DNA of 64,000 bases from Azorinus chamasolen (GCA_963576725.1 OY755252.1:56077985-56141984); one strand, 5' to 3'; numbered from the stretch's first letter, positions 19,053-30,493 are shown. Numbers and translations are program-made. The notes: generated by a model from the sequence alone, not told the origin.

Positions 19053-19276
19053 TTAACCCATTTGCTCCCAGTGGATTCTTCCATGCTTATATATTGGATT
19101 AGTCTATATTTTATCTAAGGGGTGTCTGGTCTAAATTTTCATTTTTGTTTTATATTGAATTTCCTATCAACAAACAGTGTAGACTCTGATCAGACGCTGC
19201 ATAATGCGGCGTCTGGTCAGAGTCTACACTGTTTGCCTACGTCCCATATATGTGATCGTGGGAGCAAATGCGTTAA
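19053..19276. mobile_element. L-type TTAA MITE
   Basis: TTAACCCATTTGCTCCCAGT to GGGAGCAAATGCGTTAA; core AGACGCTGCATAATGCGGCG. To its right is TTAATGCAGGTCAAAGGTAA, a G-type arm, so it sits at a TTAA of a G remnant. Confidence 0.85.
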
Positions 19277-19410
19277 TGCAGGTCAAAGGTAATATAGTTA
19301 GCTCCAATAAAGGCTTTCGGCATTACTTTGCCCTGTATTGATTTTTTTTAAATTCCTATTTAAATAAATGAATGACCACTTAGGAGAGATTCTAACTTTA
19401 TACCATTTTA
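19277..19410. mobile_element. G-type MITE remnant
   Basis: TGCAGGTCAAAGGTAATATA, GCTCCAATAAAGGC, CATTACTTTGCCCTGTATTG and AATGAATGACCACTTAGGAG. Confidence 0.55.
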
Positions 19411-19820
19411 AACGATGTTTATTTTCAACATTGTTTGACGGTATGATCTTTCAAAATAATTTGTAACGCAAATAAATTGAAATAATGCAGACTGATCTAA
19501 GTTTACACCGTTCATACATGTAACTCTTGGCATAAACGTTCTCGGTAAAAGAAGAATAAAATGGGTGCTAAAAAGATAACTTTAAAACATGAAACAGATA
19601 TATCTGTACATGAATTACCTCCCTTGATCCTCTCGGCGTAACGTGGCCCGAAGTGGTGCGCTGTTTGCATCTTAGGTTCTCAACAGAAATTATACATAAA
19701 GGTCTTTCGTTTGACCACCCGGGACCTCAACACGACAATGTACAATTAATCTGTTGGATTTGTTTGGTGTTGTTGTTGTTGTTTTTGTTATTGTTTTTGT
19801 TGATATAATAACCTGCTTTT
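19411..19820. other. No gene recognised
   Basis: Mixed sequence with a short TTG-rich run near 19765-19800; nothing else supportable. Confidence 0.3.
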
Positions 19821-19905
19821 TGGAGAGACGGTATTACACCCAGATCAGATGGTTTCTGACCGGGATTTGCTCTGTTTGCCTCTGGGATGATATATGTCTG
19901 TTGTT
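19820..19905. mobile_element. B-type core fragment
   Basis: ACCCAGATCAGATGGTTTCT then TGCTCTGTTTGCCTC; the rest has decayed. Confidence 0.4.
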
Positions 19906-19908
19906 TGA

Positions 19909-20165
19909 TTAACCCTTTACACGATGTATATTCAGGCAAGAACTATGGATATCATGAATATCAATTCACTGTGTTTTTATAATGGAACTACATGTGTGAA
20001 CAAAATATCTTTATACATATAGTTACAGAAACTGTAGAATCGGATCTAAATTATATCAACAGCAAAAAGAACGGACCCTGATCAGACGGATCCTATTAGA
20101 GCTGTCTGATCTGGGTCTACTCTGTTTGCAAAGGCATAAACAGGTGTATTTATGGAGTAAAAGGT
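19909..20165 (+). mobile_element. P-type TTAA MITE
   Basis: TTAACCCTTTACACGATG, GATATCATGAATATCAATTC, core ACGGATCCTATTAGAGCTGT, tail TTTATGGAGTAAAAGG. Right TTAA lost. Confidence 0.7.
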
Positions 20166-20202
20166 AAAAAGATAAAACTCTCGGCCGTGGATCTCTTTTA
20201 AG

Positions 20203-20411
20203 AACATTAGAATCTGTTTTAAGCAACCGTTCATTTATTGAATACATGAGCTTTAAAAAGCAGGTAGTTGCTTAATACAGGGCAAAAGTAATGCAGAAAG
20301 CTCCTATAGGAGCTTTCTGTATTACTTTTGACCTGCATTAAGCTACCACCTGCCTTACAGACCCACAATTAGACCTCTTTTTGATGGTCGCTTAAGACAG
20401 GTTCTACTGTA
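20203..20411. mobile_element. G-type MITE
   Basis: ACATTAGAATCTGTTTTAAG to CTTAAGACAGGTTCTACTGTA. Near-perfect hairpin around GAAAGCTCCTATAGGAGCTT. Confidence 0.88.
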
Positions 20412-20639
20412 TATTGTACTTTACTGTATCTATAATAACATGGGTGGCACAGAAACAGTGTCCTCTGGATGTGTAAAGAGTGTAGACACCGATCGGTTTT
20501 TAGGTTTGAGACACAATGTATTCAGGGTTATGCAACGTAACTTCTATTTTAATAAAGCGGCATTTAAAGGTGGTCTAACTCTGTGCTAAAGTCAGGTAGT
20601 AGCTTAATGCAAGACGAAAGTTAAGAGGAAATAGAGGAA

Positions 20640-20835
20640 GGCACAGAGAGAGACAGACAGACAGAGAGACAAACATAGAGAGAGATGGGAGAGAGGAAGA
20701 GACACAGACACATAGAGACAGACATACAGACATTCAGACAGACAAAGTCAGGGAGAAAGAGAAATAGAAACAGACAAACAGTGAGAGACATAGAGACAGA
20801 AAGACAGGGAGAGACAGAGAAAAATATTGAAATAG
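20640..20835. repeat. Degenerate AGAC/GA-rich low-complexity tract
   Basis: Interspersed GACAGA, GAGAGAC and CAGACA runs. Confidence 0.85.
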
Positions 20836-20893
20836 AATAGACAGGCAGAAACTTTTCAAAGTCTAGATATCTATTTCTGTGACATTCAAAACC

Positions 20894-21108
20894 TTAACCT
20901 TTTCGCTGCTAAACTCTGTCGTCTGCAAACTTTGTCGTCTGCTACAAATGTTCACTCTTTTGATGTTCTTCATTTTTGTTTCAAAAACATAGTAACAGTA
21001 ACAAACAGTTTGGATTCTGATGAGACGCCGAGTTACTCGGTGTCTCATCTGGATCCAAACTGTCTGCATAGTTAATCACATATCCGGCATTGGCAGCGAA
21101 AGGGTTAA
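20894..21108 (-). mobile_element. A-type TTAA MITE
   Basis: TTAACCTTTTCGCTGCTAAA to TTGGCAGCGAAAGGGTTAA. Core GACGCCGAGTTACTCGGTGT within TTGGATTCTGATGA and CATCTGGATCCAAAC arms. Confidence 0.88.
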
Positions 21109-21205
21109 CACCCCTACCAATTAAAACTCACATACCAATACTTACAATAAGATAAAGAAAAGATATAACTATGTGGTCATTAAATTTCCATTATTGTCTG
21201 TACTA

Positions 21206-21413
21206 TACAACAGAACCCGTCTTTAGCGGCCATTCATTGATTGAACATCGGAGTCTTAAAAAGGTGGTTGCTTAATGCGGGTCAAAAGTAATACAGAAAG
21301 CTCCTGTAGGAGCTTTCTGTATTACTTTTGACCTGCATTAAGCTACTATTTGCCTTATAGACCTATAATTAGACCTCGTTTGGATGGCCGCTTAAGACAG
21401 TATCTACTACAGT
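21206..21413. mobile_element. G-type MITE
   Basis: ACAACAGAACCCGTCTTTAG to GCTTAAGACAGTATCTACTAC; core GAAAGCTCCTGTAGGAGCTT. Confidence 0.85.
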
Positions 21414-21837
21414 TAACAGCCCTCTTTATAATTATTCCAGCGCTGTTTATAATTGCTCAATCATAGCATTTTTTGTTTCCGTTTGTTTACTGCCAGCAAT
21501 TTATTCCGATCTTCCATACAAAGGCGATTTTGTCGACAAAGTAGAATACAGCAATAGCCCAAACGAAAACTTAGAAGAATTAGCCACATTATTACATTGC
21601 GTTGGTGTACATGCTTAAACCAGTCTTAGTGGCAGTCAAACAGTGTAGACCCAGTCCATGGCAGCCATATTGTCTCCGACGAGGCAACTGATCTGGATCT
21701 GCACTGTGCGGCACACACTAGTATGTACAGTATTGTCTATTCAGCATATGAAACACTATTGCTACTTATCAGATGTTCTGTGGATGACATTGAGTTGAAT
21801 CTAGGTATATACTGTAAGTACTACATGTATTATGTCA

Positions 21838-22077
21838 ATAACCCATTCCTTCATATTGATACCCTTTGACACCTCTGTAAAAGTCACTTTTTGAAACCAC
21901 TGTGATAAATAGAGCATTCAAATTTTGCTCCATAGGGGCAAATGCTCCATATATCACAATGGTTTCAAAACTAAACAAATCTAAAAAAAAATCTTCTTTT
22001 CTCTAATAAATGCTCCTTTCCGTTGGAGTTATTCAAAGAGATTAGGTCTAACAATAGCCTATGGGGTAATTGGTTAA
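21838..22077 (+). mobile_element. C-type MITE
   Basis: ATAACCCATTCCTTCATATT to ATGGGGTAATTGGTTAA; centre TTGCTCCATAGGGGCAAATG. Confidence 0.82.
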
Positions 22078-22229
22078 AGCTGGTTTGTCAAGGCGCAGCT
22101 CATATATTATGTGTATGTAATTAAAAATAAATGAATAACAAATTCAGGACAGCCCCGAAATTTCGTCTGGATATATATTACAGTTGATTCTGTTGTTTCA
22201 ATTTTCCCACGTGATAAGGTAAGCATTTT

Positions 22230-22450
22230 AATTCGTTTGGCGCCAAAAAAATTTCGTTTGCAGAAAGTGTAGTCTTCTGTTAGTTTTATAGTTCTTCAAG
22301 TTCTTCTCTAAAATTTAATTGATGTGTCAAACCGTTTGGATCCTGATGAGATGCCGAGTTACACGGCGTCTCATCTGGATCCTAATTGTTGCTAAGATAA
22401 TCACAGTTGTACCCATTGCAGCAAGCTCTGTGGGTCGTTTTACTGTAAAA
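22230..22450 (-). mobile_element. A-type MITE, degraded ends
   Basis: TTTGGATCCTGATGAGATGC, core GCCGAGTTACACGGC, CATCTGGATCCTAATTG; the right end CCATTGCAGCAAGC is only partly recognisable. Confidence 0.65.
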
Positions 22451-22504
22451 TGAGATAATAGAACACCACACTGTCTAGATCTGATAAGCGAGTTTAGTAA
22501 TTTA

Positions 22505-22722
22505 TTAACCCATTCCCTCATATCGACGACTTTTGACGACTCTGTAAAAGTCACTTTGTGAAACCATTGTGATAAATAGAGCATTTGCTCCTATAGAGCT
22601 CTATTTATCACAATTATTTCAAACTAAAAAATGCTAAATTTTTCCTTTTCTCTAATTAATGCTCCTTTTGGGTAGATTTATTCAAAGACGGATCTAAAAT
22701 AGCCTATGGGGCAAAGGGTTAA
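22505..22722 (+). mobile_element. C-type TTAA MITE
   Basis: TTAACCCATTCCCTCATATC to GGGGCAAAGGGTTAA; the centre is shortened to GCTCCTATAGAGCTC. Confidence 0.88.
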
Positions 22723-22740
22723 ATAGTTCCAGTTTCAGTT

Positions 22741-23160
22741 CCTATTATTAGTTCCCTGTCGGCGGAAGCCGAAAGGAACTGTAGTTACAGGTTTCGTCTG
22801 TATGTCCGTCTGCCCGGTTGTTCGTCCGTCCGCCCGTCCGTCATTGCGCATCAATCAGTTGTCCGGACTGTTTTGGAAGTGTTTTGAGATATTAACTTTA
22901 TATTTGATAAACAGCTGACTCAAGATGAGTTACAGCTGAAATTTGAATCTCGGTACGGTTGAATATTTTCTGCCAGAGTTGAACTTGATATTTTTTCTGC
23001 AAATGTCCGGACATTTATTTGAAGTGGTTTGAACTATTAACTTTATACTTGGTATAAAGCTAAATCTAGATGAGATACAGCTTCGAAGCTCGGTCTGGGT
23101 GAATGTTTTTGTTAGAGTTATGGTTCTTGAGCTTGAAATTATTGTGAATAGGTACGCAGC
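22741..23160. repeat. Tandem-core repeat with GTCC-rich microsatellite (pearl/Helentron-like, reverse)
   Basis: A GTCCGTCCG-rich tract at about 22795-22845 is followed by two diverged ~150-bp units, each with GTCCGGAC, ATTAACTTTATA, GATGAG-TACAGCT and GCTCGGT motifs. The architecture resembles 43518-44322 inverted. Confidence 0.5.
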
Positions 23161-23711
23161 TTTTGAACTTTTGAGTTAACAGAAAAAAAACCTGCATGGC
23201 CTTATTAGATGACATGGTTTGACAGATGTCGTAACTCTTCTATGAAGTTATCTCCCTTGTTTGACTTACAACTTTGGGTAAAAGTGCCTTTAAAAAAAGG
23301 GGAAAAAAAGAAGCTACAAGGGATATTGTCATGAAGCTCATGTTTGTGATCTTTAATTGTATATTTTGTGTCAGAATTCATATACATGTATTTGATTCAC
23401 TAAGTATGATATTCAGATTATTGTATGAATATGCAGCGCGTGAGGGCTTTTCATTAAATTGTGGCAAAGAAATCAACCGGTATGGGACTTTGTCATTGCT
23501 TTCAATGCTCACATAACTTGTTTCTTCTATATCTTCATGGCAAACTATTTTCTGGTCAGCAAATAGGGAAGGGGGTTGAGGTCTTGGGGGATTTAGCGTA
23601 AGTTATTTTTTTCCAAACCAGTACGAAACGATAAAATGAATGTAATTATGCATTTTTGTAATTCAGTTTTGTTTGTAAACACTTGAAGTTGTGTTAACAT
23701 TGCTGAAGTGA

Positions 23712-23958
23712 TTAACCCTTTCCTCCATGAATATGCATGCAACATATAATGACATCATGCATATTAATTATATTAATTTGTTTTAATTACACATGGACAC
23801 CGGTTTTTTTAGCTAAGTCAGAAACTATAGAATTATATCTATATATCATAAGCAAACAGAGCAGACCCTGATCAGACGGCTCCTATAGGAGCCGTCTGAT
23901 CAGGGTCTGCTCTGTTTGCAAAGGCATAGACATGCGTATTTAGCAAGTAAAGGGTTAA
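23712..23958 (+). mobile_element. P-type TTAA MITE
   Basis: TTAACCCTTTCCTCCATGAA to GCAAGTAAAGGGTTAA. Perfect hairpin GACGGCTCCTATAGGAGCCG within GCAGACCCTGATCA and TGATCAGGGTCTGC. Confidence 0.9.
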
Positions 23959-24369
23959 GCCTTTACTCCGGAGATACGAATTTTGCTAACTCTGTAGACT
24001 CAAATCAGAAAGCTCGTATACCTGCGTTACTCGAAAGTCTCTTCTAGATCCGAGTCAGCTCGCTGTTAGTGAGACAGAGGTTAATGACTTGTATTTAGTC
24101 ATTTTCATCGAAGACAGATCAAACAAAGTGTTTAGATTCCAGATCTGAGTCTGTAAACATGTGTGATTGCGTTGACTTTTACTAACTAAAGGGACATTAT
24201 CGTAACCCCTGATTGACGGATTCTGCCCCTTGTTTAACCTCTTTTCTCTGCGAAATAAACACCTGCTCAACTCGTGGTCCTAAAGCAAGCATGGCTACTT
24301 CCGAATCGATCAAGCTTTTGAGAAGCAATTCATCAAATCGCAAAAGTTTTGAGAAACTACTAACAGAGT

Positions 24370-24442
24370 GTCAAACAGCTTAGATCCAGATGAGACGCCG
24401 AGTTACTCGGCATCTCATCTGGATCCAAGCTGTTTGCAAATG
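24370..24442. mobile_element. A-type hairpin core, 70 bp
   Basis: CAAACAGCTTAGATCCAGAT, core GCCGAGTTACTCGGC, ATCTGGATCCAAGCTGTTTG: nearly perfect and without the outer MITE ends. Confidence 0.8.
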
Positions 24443-24466
24443 CGAGTCTGGTCTCGGATTAAGGAT

Positions 24467-24675
24467 TACAGTAAAACCTGCCTATAACGGCCACTCAAGT
24501 GTATTAATTAGTTGGTATTTAGGGCAGGTGGCTGCTTAAAGCAAGGTGAAAGTAAAATAGAACGCTCCTATAGGAGCGTTCTGTTTTACTTTCACCTTGC
24601 TTTAAGCAGCCACCTGCCTTTAACACAAAATACTTGATGTAATTCAATGGCCGTTATAGAGAGATTTTACAGTAA
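24467..24675. mobile_element. F-type palindromic MITE, near-perfect
   Basis: TACAGTAAAACCTGCCTATA to TATAGAGAGATTTTACAGTA. Arms GCTGCTTAAAGCAAGGTGAA; centre GAACGCTCCTATAGGAGCGT. One of the best-preserved hairpins in the window. Confidence 0.92.
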
Positions 24676-25072
24676 TTAATTGATTGATAACGTTTGGCGA
24701 AAGAATGAAAGAGTTAACTCTTTACTCCATCGTCTCATTCATACTTATTAATATGCATTCATGATATCATTATTTCTTTACATGCATGTTCAGCAGATAA
24801 AAGCATGCGTTTAATCAATACACCATTAACATTCAAAATAAAAGATATCGCGTGGTGTAATTATTTCTTACACTGATATTCATGAGGTCGGTGACAATTC
24901 TTCATACAGCATACGATATTTACAGCTATATGATATAGTCAAACAACTAGGTCTGACGTGTCAAAGGTCAGCCGAGTCCATTTTTTAGGGAGATCAGCAT
25001 TCCGCATGTTCTCGGACCATTTTTTATACAGACGAGTTTAGTATATATGATAAAATTGAAAGCGGAATTATT

Positions 25073-25167
25073 GTCAGCAGTTTAGCTCAGTGGGTAAAGT
25101 CTAGGTACGCAGAAGACATTGCGAGAGTAGTTTTTTATTGAGCGTGGGTTCGAATCCCGTGTCGACC
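25073..25167 (+). pseudogene. tRNA-like module (left arm)
   Basis: Box A TAGCTCAGTGGG and box B GGTTCGAATCC. The ends GTCAGCA and TGTCGAC pair at 6 of 7 positions. The ~60-nt gap between boxes implies an intron or long variable arm, so it is not a standard tRNA. Confidence 0.6.
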
Positions 25168-25450
25168 TTAAACTTTTTAAAAAAAATTAATGAATAGTAG
25201 AGTATTATTTTATGTCATATTGTATAATTGTTATGGCCATTTATGCACATGGTCGTCTATGTTAGGGAAGGGTGCCTTTGTTTGAGTTCGAGTCCTATAT
25301 TAGCCATATTTTCAATAATAAATCGATGCTAAAATATGAATATCAATATAAGTTTTAGCAAATGTCTTGTACTAGTGACTTCTTAATGCACAACAAAACT
25401 AATGCTCTTAAGGGAACTTGCCTTAATATTTTGGCAAAAAAATTATTTTA

Positions 25451-25550
25451 GGTTGATGCGAGACTCGAACCTGCGCCTAATAAAATGTTCGCCGATCAAA
25501 TACTTCTTTATGGTCCTACGTCTTATCCACTACGCTATATTTCCGATAAC
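25451..25550 (-). pseudogene. tRNA-like module (right arm)
   Basis: Minus strand: box A TAGCGTAGTGG, box B GGTTCGAGTC, homologous to the left-arm module throughout (TAGGAC, ATTTTATTAGGCGC). Confidence 0.55.
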
Positions 25551-25766
25551 TAATGCGCTTATTCTTTATGCCTATAACTAAACAGTTTCTTTTATAAATG
25601 GCACGTGGATATCCGAAATGCTGATCTCCCTTAAAAATGGACTCGGCGAACCCGTGACCCGTCAGACCTAGTTGTTTGACTATACACTGTATCATATTAA
25701 TATCGTGACTCACCTATACAAGAAAATTTCTCAATTGCGGCACTGAAATGCAGCCTGAGTCTTTCT

Positions 25767-25915
25767 ACAGTAAAACCTGTTTTAAGCGATCATTAAAAAG
25801 ATCTGTGGCCGTTATGTTATGTGGTAGCTTAATGCAGGGTATATGTAGGGCCTAATGCAGGGGAGCTTTCTGCATTACTTATTCCCTGCATTAAGCGATT
25901 ACCTACTTTTTAGAA
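25767..25915. mobile_element. G-type MITE, truncated
   Basis: TACAGTAAAACCTGTTTTAA; arm GTGGTAGCTTAATGCAGGG; GGGGAGCTTTCTGCATTACT; the right TIR is missing. Confidence 0.65.
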
Positions 25916-25949
25916 TATTGTATCAACATTTACCCTTTCAACCGGATAC

Positions 25950-26083
25950 ACGCACTCAACGCCATTTGCAAACCGTGTAGACCCAGATCAGATGGCTCCT
26001 AGAGGAGCTATCTGGTCAGGATCTGCACGGTGTGTTATTCAATATCCTCTAGCAAAGCATTTCATACTTAGTGGACTCTATAC
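25950..26083. mobile_element. S-type MITE
   Basis: GCAAACCGTGTAGACCCAG, core ATGGCTCCTAGAGGAGCTAT, GTGTTATTCAATATCCTC and AGTGGACTCTATA. Confidence 0.6.
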
Positions 26084-26206
26084 TTAACCCTTTCCCTCAT
26101 ATACACGCGTTTTCGCGCATTTGCAAACAGAGTAGACTCTGATCAGGGTCTGCTCTGTTTGCTAACTGAATTCACCACTCTGAAAATTCTTGATTGAAAG
26201 GGTTAG
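26084..26206. mobile_element. O/P-type MITE, internally deleted
   Basis: TTAACCCTTTCCCTCATATA, GAGTAGACTCTGATCAGGGT, TGCTCTGTTTGC and GATTGAAAGGGTTAG, with most of the right half missing. Confidence 0.65.
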
Positions 26207-27745
26207 AAGGTCTGACTGTATAATATGCTTAGGGAAAAGGTCATCTTTATCAAACTATTGTCGAATACCCTTTTCCCGATAAGTATTCGTGCAAGAAATC
26301 ATGACAACATGGGTATTTATTAGCTTTTTTTCAGCGGCTAGCTGTCTATTTTCACTTTTGTTCTAGTTTTCCACCAATGAGAAACTGTTACATTGTAATT
26401 TGCATATGACCTAGCAGTAAACTGTATTTTCATTAGTGAATAACTTGACTGGCATACAACCTTTTTATATGCCTCTACACATTGCGAAACTATGTAAAAT
26501 TCTGATATACAGTCTACTAACGTGTCGAATTTCCTGGGGTAATTATTACGATATTGCAGTTATTTCAAACACCATGTTTTATGATAATTAGCTGCTTCGG
26601 CCTCGCAAATTGAATTCAATGCAATAATTAACATAATCACAACACATGTAAGGCACCATGTTACACAGACATGTTCTATAAACTTCTAAGAGTTCAGTCA
26701 AAACGCCATATAGTACAGACAGTAATTATTTACGCAGATATTTAGCATGGGACCGAAGACTGTCGACTGTCGAAAGTTCTGTTCTTAAAATAGATTTTAA
26801 GACCTGGAAATTCCCATAAAATCAAAGTACTGATGTACTGATATTTATCACCTCATGGTAATGGTTGCTGAGCAATATTACCAGTTTGTCGAAACCTCTA
26901 TTAAACTTTCAAACCTTTACTATCATTTTTGCTATCAATTAATACAACATTTGATCATAAGTCCACTTTTACGAACAGGTAGTTTGCCGAAACCACCATA
27001 ATTCACAGGCAGTGCTATAGGAAATAAAGAAGAAGGGTTGTTTAGTATATTAGAGTAGTGGTATTAATAGTATTAATTACTATCCCCGACCAAAGCACCG
27101 AAACACTGGTTGTTGGCTCTCTTTGATATAAAGCTACTTACTGAAGGCTATTACTATGGCTCTATCACATGGGGCTTGGGCTCACAGAGTAGGTTATATT
27201 GTTTTAAAAATACATGTAGATTCAGTTAATGATGTCATTAATGATGATGCACACAAGTCGATTAAAGCGTTGATCTAGGCTAAATAAATACAGTTCTTTA
27301 TGGAATTATAGACTCTGCACAAACAAAAACTTTATGCTGAAAGTGTATTCAATTTCTTATCTTCATATCAATACAAATGTAAGCGCTTTCATGTACATTT
27401 TATAAAATGTAAACTAAAGAACTAACCTGAGATAGTTTTAAAACATTACTTTGACATCGTACATTTTAAAAGTGATTTCCTATACAAGCAACTTGAAATA
27501 TATCAATAAACGCTTCTTCTACTCCCAATTCATTTTCATTGCATGCTTCTCTGCTAGTATAATAACATGCAGCCCTTCATAGATCTAGTTCTCTGTACTA
27601 GTAGAATCTCCAAACATTGAAATGAATATTGCAGAGATTGTTTTGTACATTGTGTCAATATTTGAATGCCGCTGAATATCTTTTTAAAAGATATTTCTTG
27701 TTTATAATGTAAACTTTTCAAGGGAATTATTTGCTTTACCAAAAT
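26207..27745. other. Long stretch without recognisable genes or repeats
   Basis: AT-rich, with no ORF or repeat family that I can support over ~1.5 kb. It is the longest single-copy-looking stretch outside TTC38. Confidence 0.4.
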
Positions 27746-27749
27746 ATAT

Positions 27750-27968
27750 AGATATATATAATTCTATAGGAGCCGTCTGATCTTGGTCTACTCTGTTTGC
27801 AAATGCGTGAAAATGCGTTTAAAATATGAAGGAAATGGTTAAGCCCATGAATATACTTTAAAGAAATAATAACATCGCGAATATCAATCATCTGAATTTT
27901 TATAATTTTATATGAACACGTGACATTTGACTTCGACAGAAGCTGCACAATTAGGTCTATATAAATAT
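27750..27968 (-). mobile_element. P-type MITE in rearranged order
   Basis: A right half (GGAGCCGTCTGATCTTGGTC ... AAATATGAAGGAAATGGTTAA) is followed by left-half sequence (CCCATGAATAT...ATAATAACATCGCG...TCTATATAA). The halves are swapped. Confidence 0.5.
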
Positions 27969-28212
27969 TTAACTCTTTACTCCATAAAAACGCCTTTGCA
28001 AACAGAGTAGACCCAGATCAGATGGCTCCTACAGGAGCCATCTGAAAAGGGTCTGCTCTGTTTGCTTGTGATATAATATAGGTATGATTCTATAGTTTCT
28101 GTCTTGGCTAAACTCGTCCTGGGCCCGTGCGCTATTATAGCAATTATTCTACGTAATTAATGTGTATGACGTCATTATTTCTTACATGAATATTCATGAA
28201 GGAAAGGGTTAA
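27969..28212 (+). mobile_element. B-type TTAA MITE, complete
   Basis: TTAACTCTTTACTCCATAAA to CATGAAGGAAAGGGTTAA. Core ATGGCTCCTACAGGAGCCAT; internal TGACGTCATTATTTCTTAC. Confidence 0.85.
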
Positions 28213-29140
28213 GATAACAGAGTCTAGTCTGAGTCTACTCTGCAAAGACGTGGAAATTCGTGTTTATGAAATAAGCTGTTAACATGGTTGTAGTCTCTTA
28301 TTTCGCCGACAAACTCAGTCTTGCTGCTACTCATTAAAAGTGTCTCGGAGTAGCATTTCTAATGAGTAGCCGCAAGATAGGGTTGGGGGGGCATGTAAAT
28401 ACACGTGAAGGATATTGTACGGTCTTATATCGCGACGGACATGGCCGTACAATATCACACTTGTCGCCAATTAACCTTACTAATAGGTAAATTCTTACAA
28501 CTCTACACCATTTAGATAATACTCTACAGAAAGAAGATAAAATGGCGGAGGTTTTAATTGCTGCTGACAAATTTATACAGATAATTTAAGAGACACTCCT
28601 GCAAAAATCATATGCCTTCTCTTCTACTGTTATGAACCAGATCACTGATACTGTTCTCAGTGCAGGTTAATAATAAGATCTAGATGTTTTATTACACGCT
28701 TATCAAAAGTCCGCTTCTTGTCTAAGGCTCTGACTGTACGTAGTATGTACATGTAGACTGTGATTAAAGTCACCTACGAACACACACCCCTACCGGTGTT
28801 TTGAGCTATTAATAGTACCAGCTGATCAAGCTTAACGTATATGTAAACAAATCATATAGCGGCTTTAACACACAGACAACTTGAGACTATTTCATTTTCA
28901 TTCTGTATCTCTATACCGGGCTAGCGACAGGACTTTGACTAATTGTGTACAGACAGTGGGAAATTGCGTGTGTTATTATACATCGTGTATAGTTGGCATA
29001 CAAGTTTACTTCGTGTGTGTGTGTATCGGAGGATATGTTAGCTTAACTGCTCTTCGCCAGTACCATAAAACAGTGAGTTTAATTGTCGTGTAGTATATAT
29101 GCAGTGTATCTCAGTAATCAAATACTGTTAAACCTGTTTA
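28213..29140. other. No gene recognised
   Basis: Short ORFs only. A GTGTGTGTGT tract lies near 29015 and a G run near 28385. No repeat assignment. Confidence 0.3.
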
Positions 29141-29147
29141 AGGTACC

Positions 29148-29360
29148 ACTCTGCTGTTTTAACATTTCGCCTCATTCGTATTCATGTAAGAAATAATGGC
29201 ATCATGCATATTTATTAGCTGATGTTTTATAATATCAAATTATCGACGGATTTGTTTGCTTTAAACGAAAGCTAGGATCACATCTACATGTATACTATGT
29301 CTAAGCAAACAGAGCAGACCCTGATCAGACTGCTCCTTTGGGAGTCTAATCCACATGTGT
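29148..29360 (+). mobile_element. P-type MITE, right end lost
   Basis: TTCATGTAAGAAATAATGGC, ATTTATTAGCTGATGTT and the core AGACTGCTCCTTTGGGAGTC. Confidence 0.55.
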
Positions 29361-29559
29361 GCACTCTAAATGGTGATATCGAGCTACTTTCGGTTTCGGA
29401 CGATATCCCTTCTTATCTGCGTCTGGTGTGCAATAGCGTTCATGAATATGAGCGAGTGGGTTAATTAAGCGATCACTCCACTTTTAACCACAGGTGTTTG
29501 GCACGTGTCCTGGTTTTCAACCCCCGTCCCATTTACTACCCCATACCCATCCCTGCTAC

Positions 29560-29583
29560 ACCCCCCCCCCCCCCCCGCCCCTT
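29560..29583. repeat. Poly-C run
   Basis: A run of about 18 C followed by GCCCC. Confidence 0.9.
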
Positions 29584-29732
29584 TCCCCTTTGAAAAAAAG
29601 TCCAAACATGTTGAAATATTGTCAACATTTCATAAAATGAAATTTGCAATTTATTTCTTTGTTATTTTTTCAAATGCTTTAAAAGTCATAAATTATGACA
29701 TACTTTTGAAAAACAAATAAATTGCAAATGTT

Positions 29733-29784
29733 GGAGCCATCTGGTCAGGGTCTGCGGGTCTGCTGTTTGCTTATGGAATAATAC
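29733..29784. mobile_element. B-type half-core fragment
   Basis: GGAGCCATCTGGTCAGGGTC with a short duplication of GCGGGTCTGCTG, then TTTGCTTATGGAATAATA. Confidence 0.45.
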
Positions 29785-29970
29785 AGGGCTACAGATAAAG
29801 GTTTGTACCCGAATACTAAAACCGTCATTTCTTCACCAAACCCTATACTGTGACCAATCTTTAGAATCGTCTCTTCGAGACGATTCTAAAGAGTGGTCAC
29901 AGTATAGGGTTTGGTGGAGAAATAAATGAAGTTATACATGGACATATCTTCATTTACGCATCTTGTCTGG
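29785..29970. repeat. M-type palindromic repeat
   Basis: GGCTACAGATAAAGG left end. Hairpin TTTAGAATCGTCTCTTCGAG / CGAGACGATTCTAAAGAG and AGTATAGGGTTTGGTGGAGA. Confidence 0.75.
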
Positions 29971-30102
29971 AACGTTGAATTGTTAATATAGTCTAGACAC
30001 GAGTCTACATGAATAACGTTGAATTGTTAATATAGTCTAGACACGAGTCTACATGAATAACGTTGAATTGTTAATATAGTCTAGACACGAGTCTACATGA
30101 AT
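29971..30102 (+). repeat. 44-bp tandem repeat, 3 copies
   Basis: Units start AACGTTGAATTGTTAATATA at 29971, 30015 and 30059 and are essentially identical. The array sits at the end of the M repeat. Confidence 0.95.
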
Positions 30103-30256
30103 CAGCTGTTCATAAAATCAATATAAAAAGGAAGCTAATAAATAGCCCTACAGCCATTATACCCAATATAAATATTCATGAGATAAAAATTTTAACTAAA
30201 TATATTATGCATTTACATACCATCTACCTTAAAATTCTCGATTTTGTGATGGTTGC

Positions 30257-30493
30257 CTAACCCTTTCCCTGTTCAATTATAATATCATAAATATTTATCA
30301 GCTGATTTTTATTAAAATGTAAAATTTTCAAAGGTATTTTTTGGCTGTTACAAAAACTGTAGAATCGGGTCTATATCATTTCAAAAGCAAACAGAGCAGA
30401 CCCTGATCAGACGACTCCTACAGGAACCGCCTGATAGTGGTCTACTCTGTCTGCAAAGTCATTAAAAAGTTGCTCCTTTGAAGTAAATGGGTA
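30257..30493 (+). mobile_element. P-type MITE
   Basis: CTAACCCTTTCCCTGTTCAA; core ACGACTCCTACAGGAACCGC; GTGGTCTACTCTGTCTGC. Confidence 0.7.

Larger units (their letters stand above)
24934..25684. mobile_element. Fold-back element with a tRNA-like sequence in each arm
   Basis: The left end TATAGTCAAACAACTAGGTC mirrors the right end GACCTAGTTGTTTGACTATA. The arms continue with GCCGAGTCCATTTTTTAGGG / CCTTAAAAATGGACTCGGCG and GGAGATCAGCATTCCG / ATGCTGATCTCC. Homology extends about 250 bp inward through a tRNA-like module in each arm (25073-25167 + and 25451-25550 -), both facing inward. The interior is not coding. Confidence 0.7.

Noticed and set aside
23274..23516. 80-residue ORF and similar short ORFs between 19,400 and 30,000
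   Set aside because: No recognisable protein family, no consistent splice context, and AT-rich composition like the surroundings.
24370..24442. Possible CRISPR-like or inverted regulatory repeats from many similar palindromes
   Set aside because: Spacing is irregular, copies are dispersed MITE cores with TIRs and target duplications, and the genome is eukaryotic with introns.
29505..29720. Proline-rich ORF
   Set aside because: Driven by a poly-C run; no other support.
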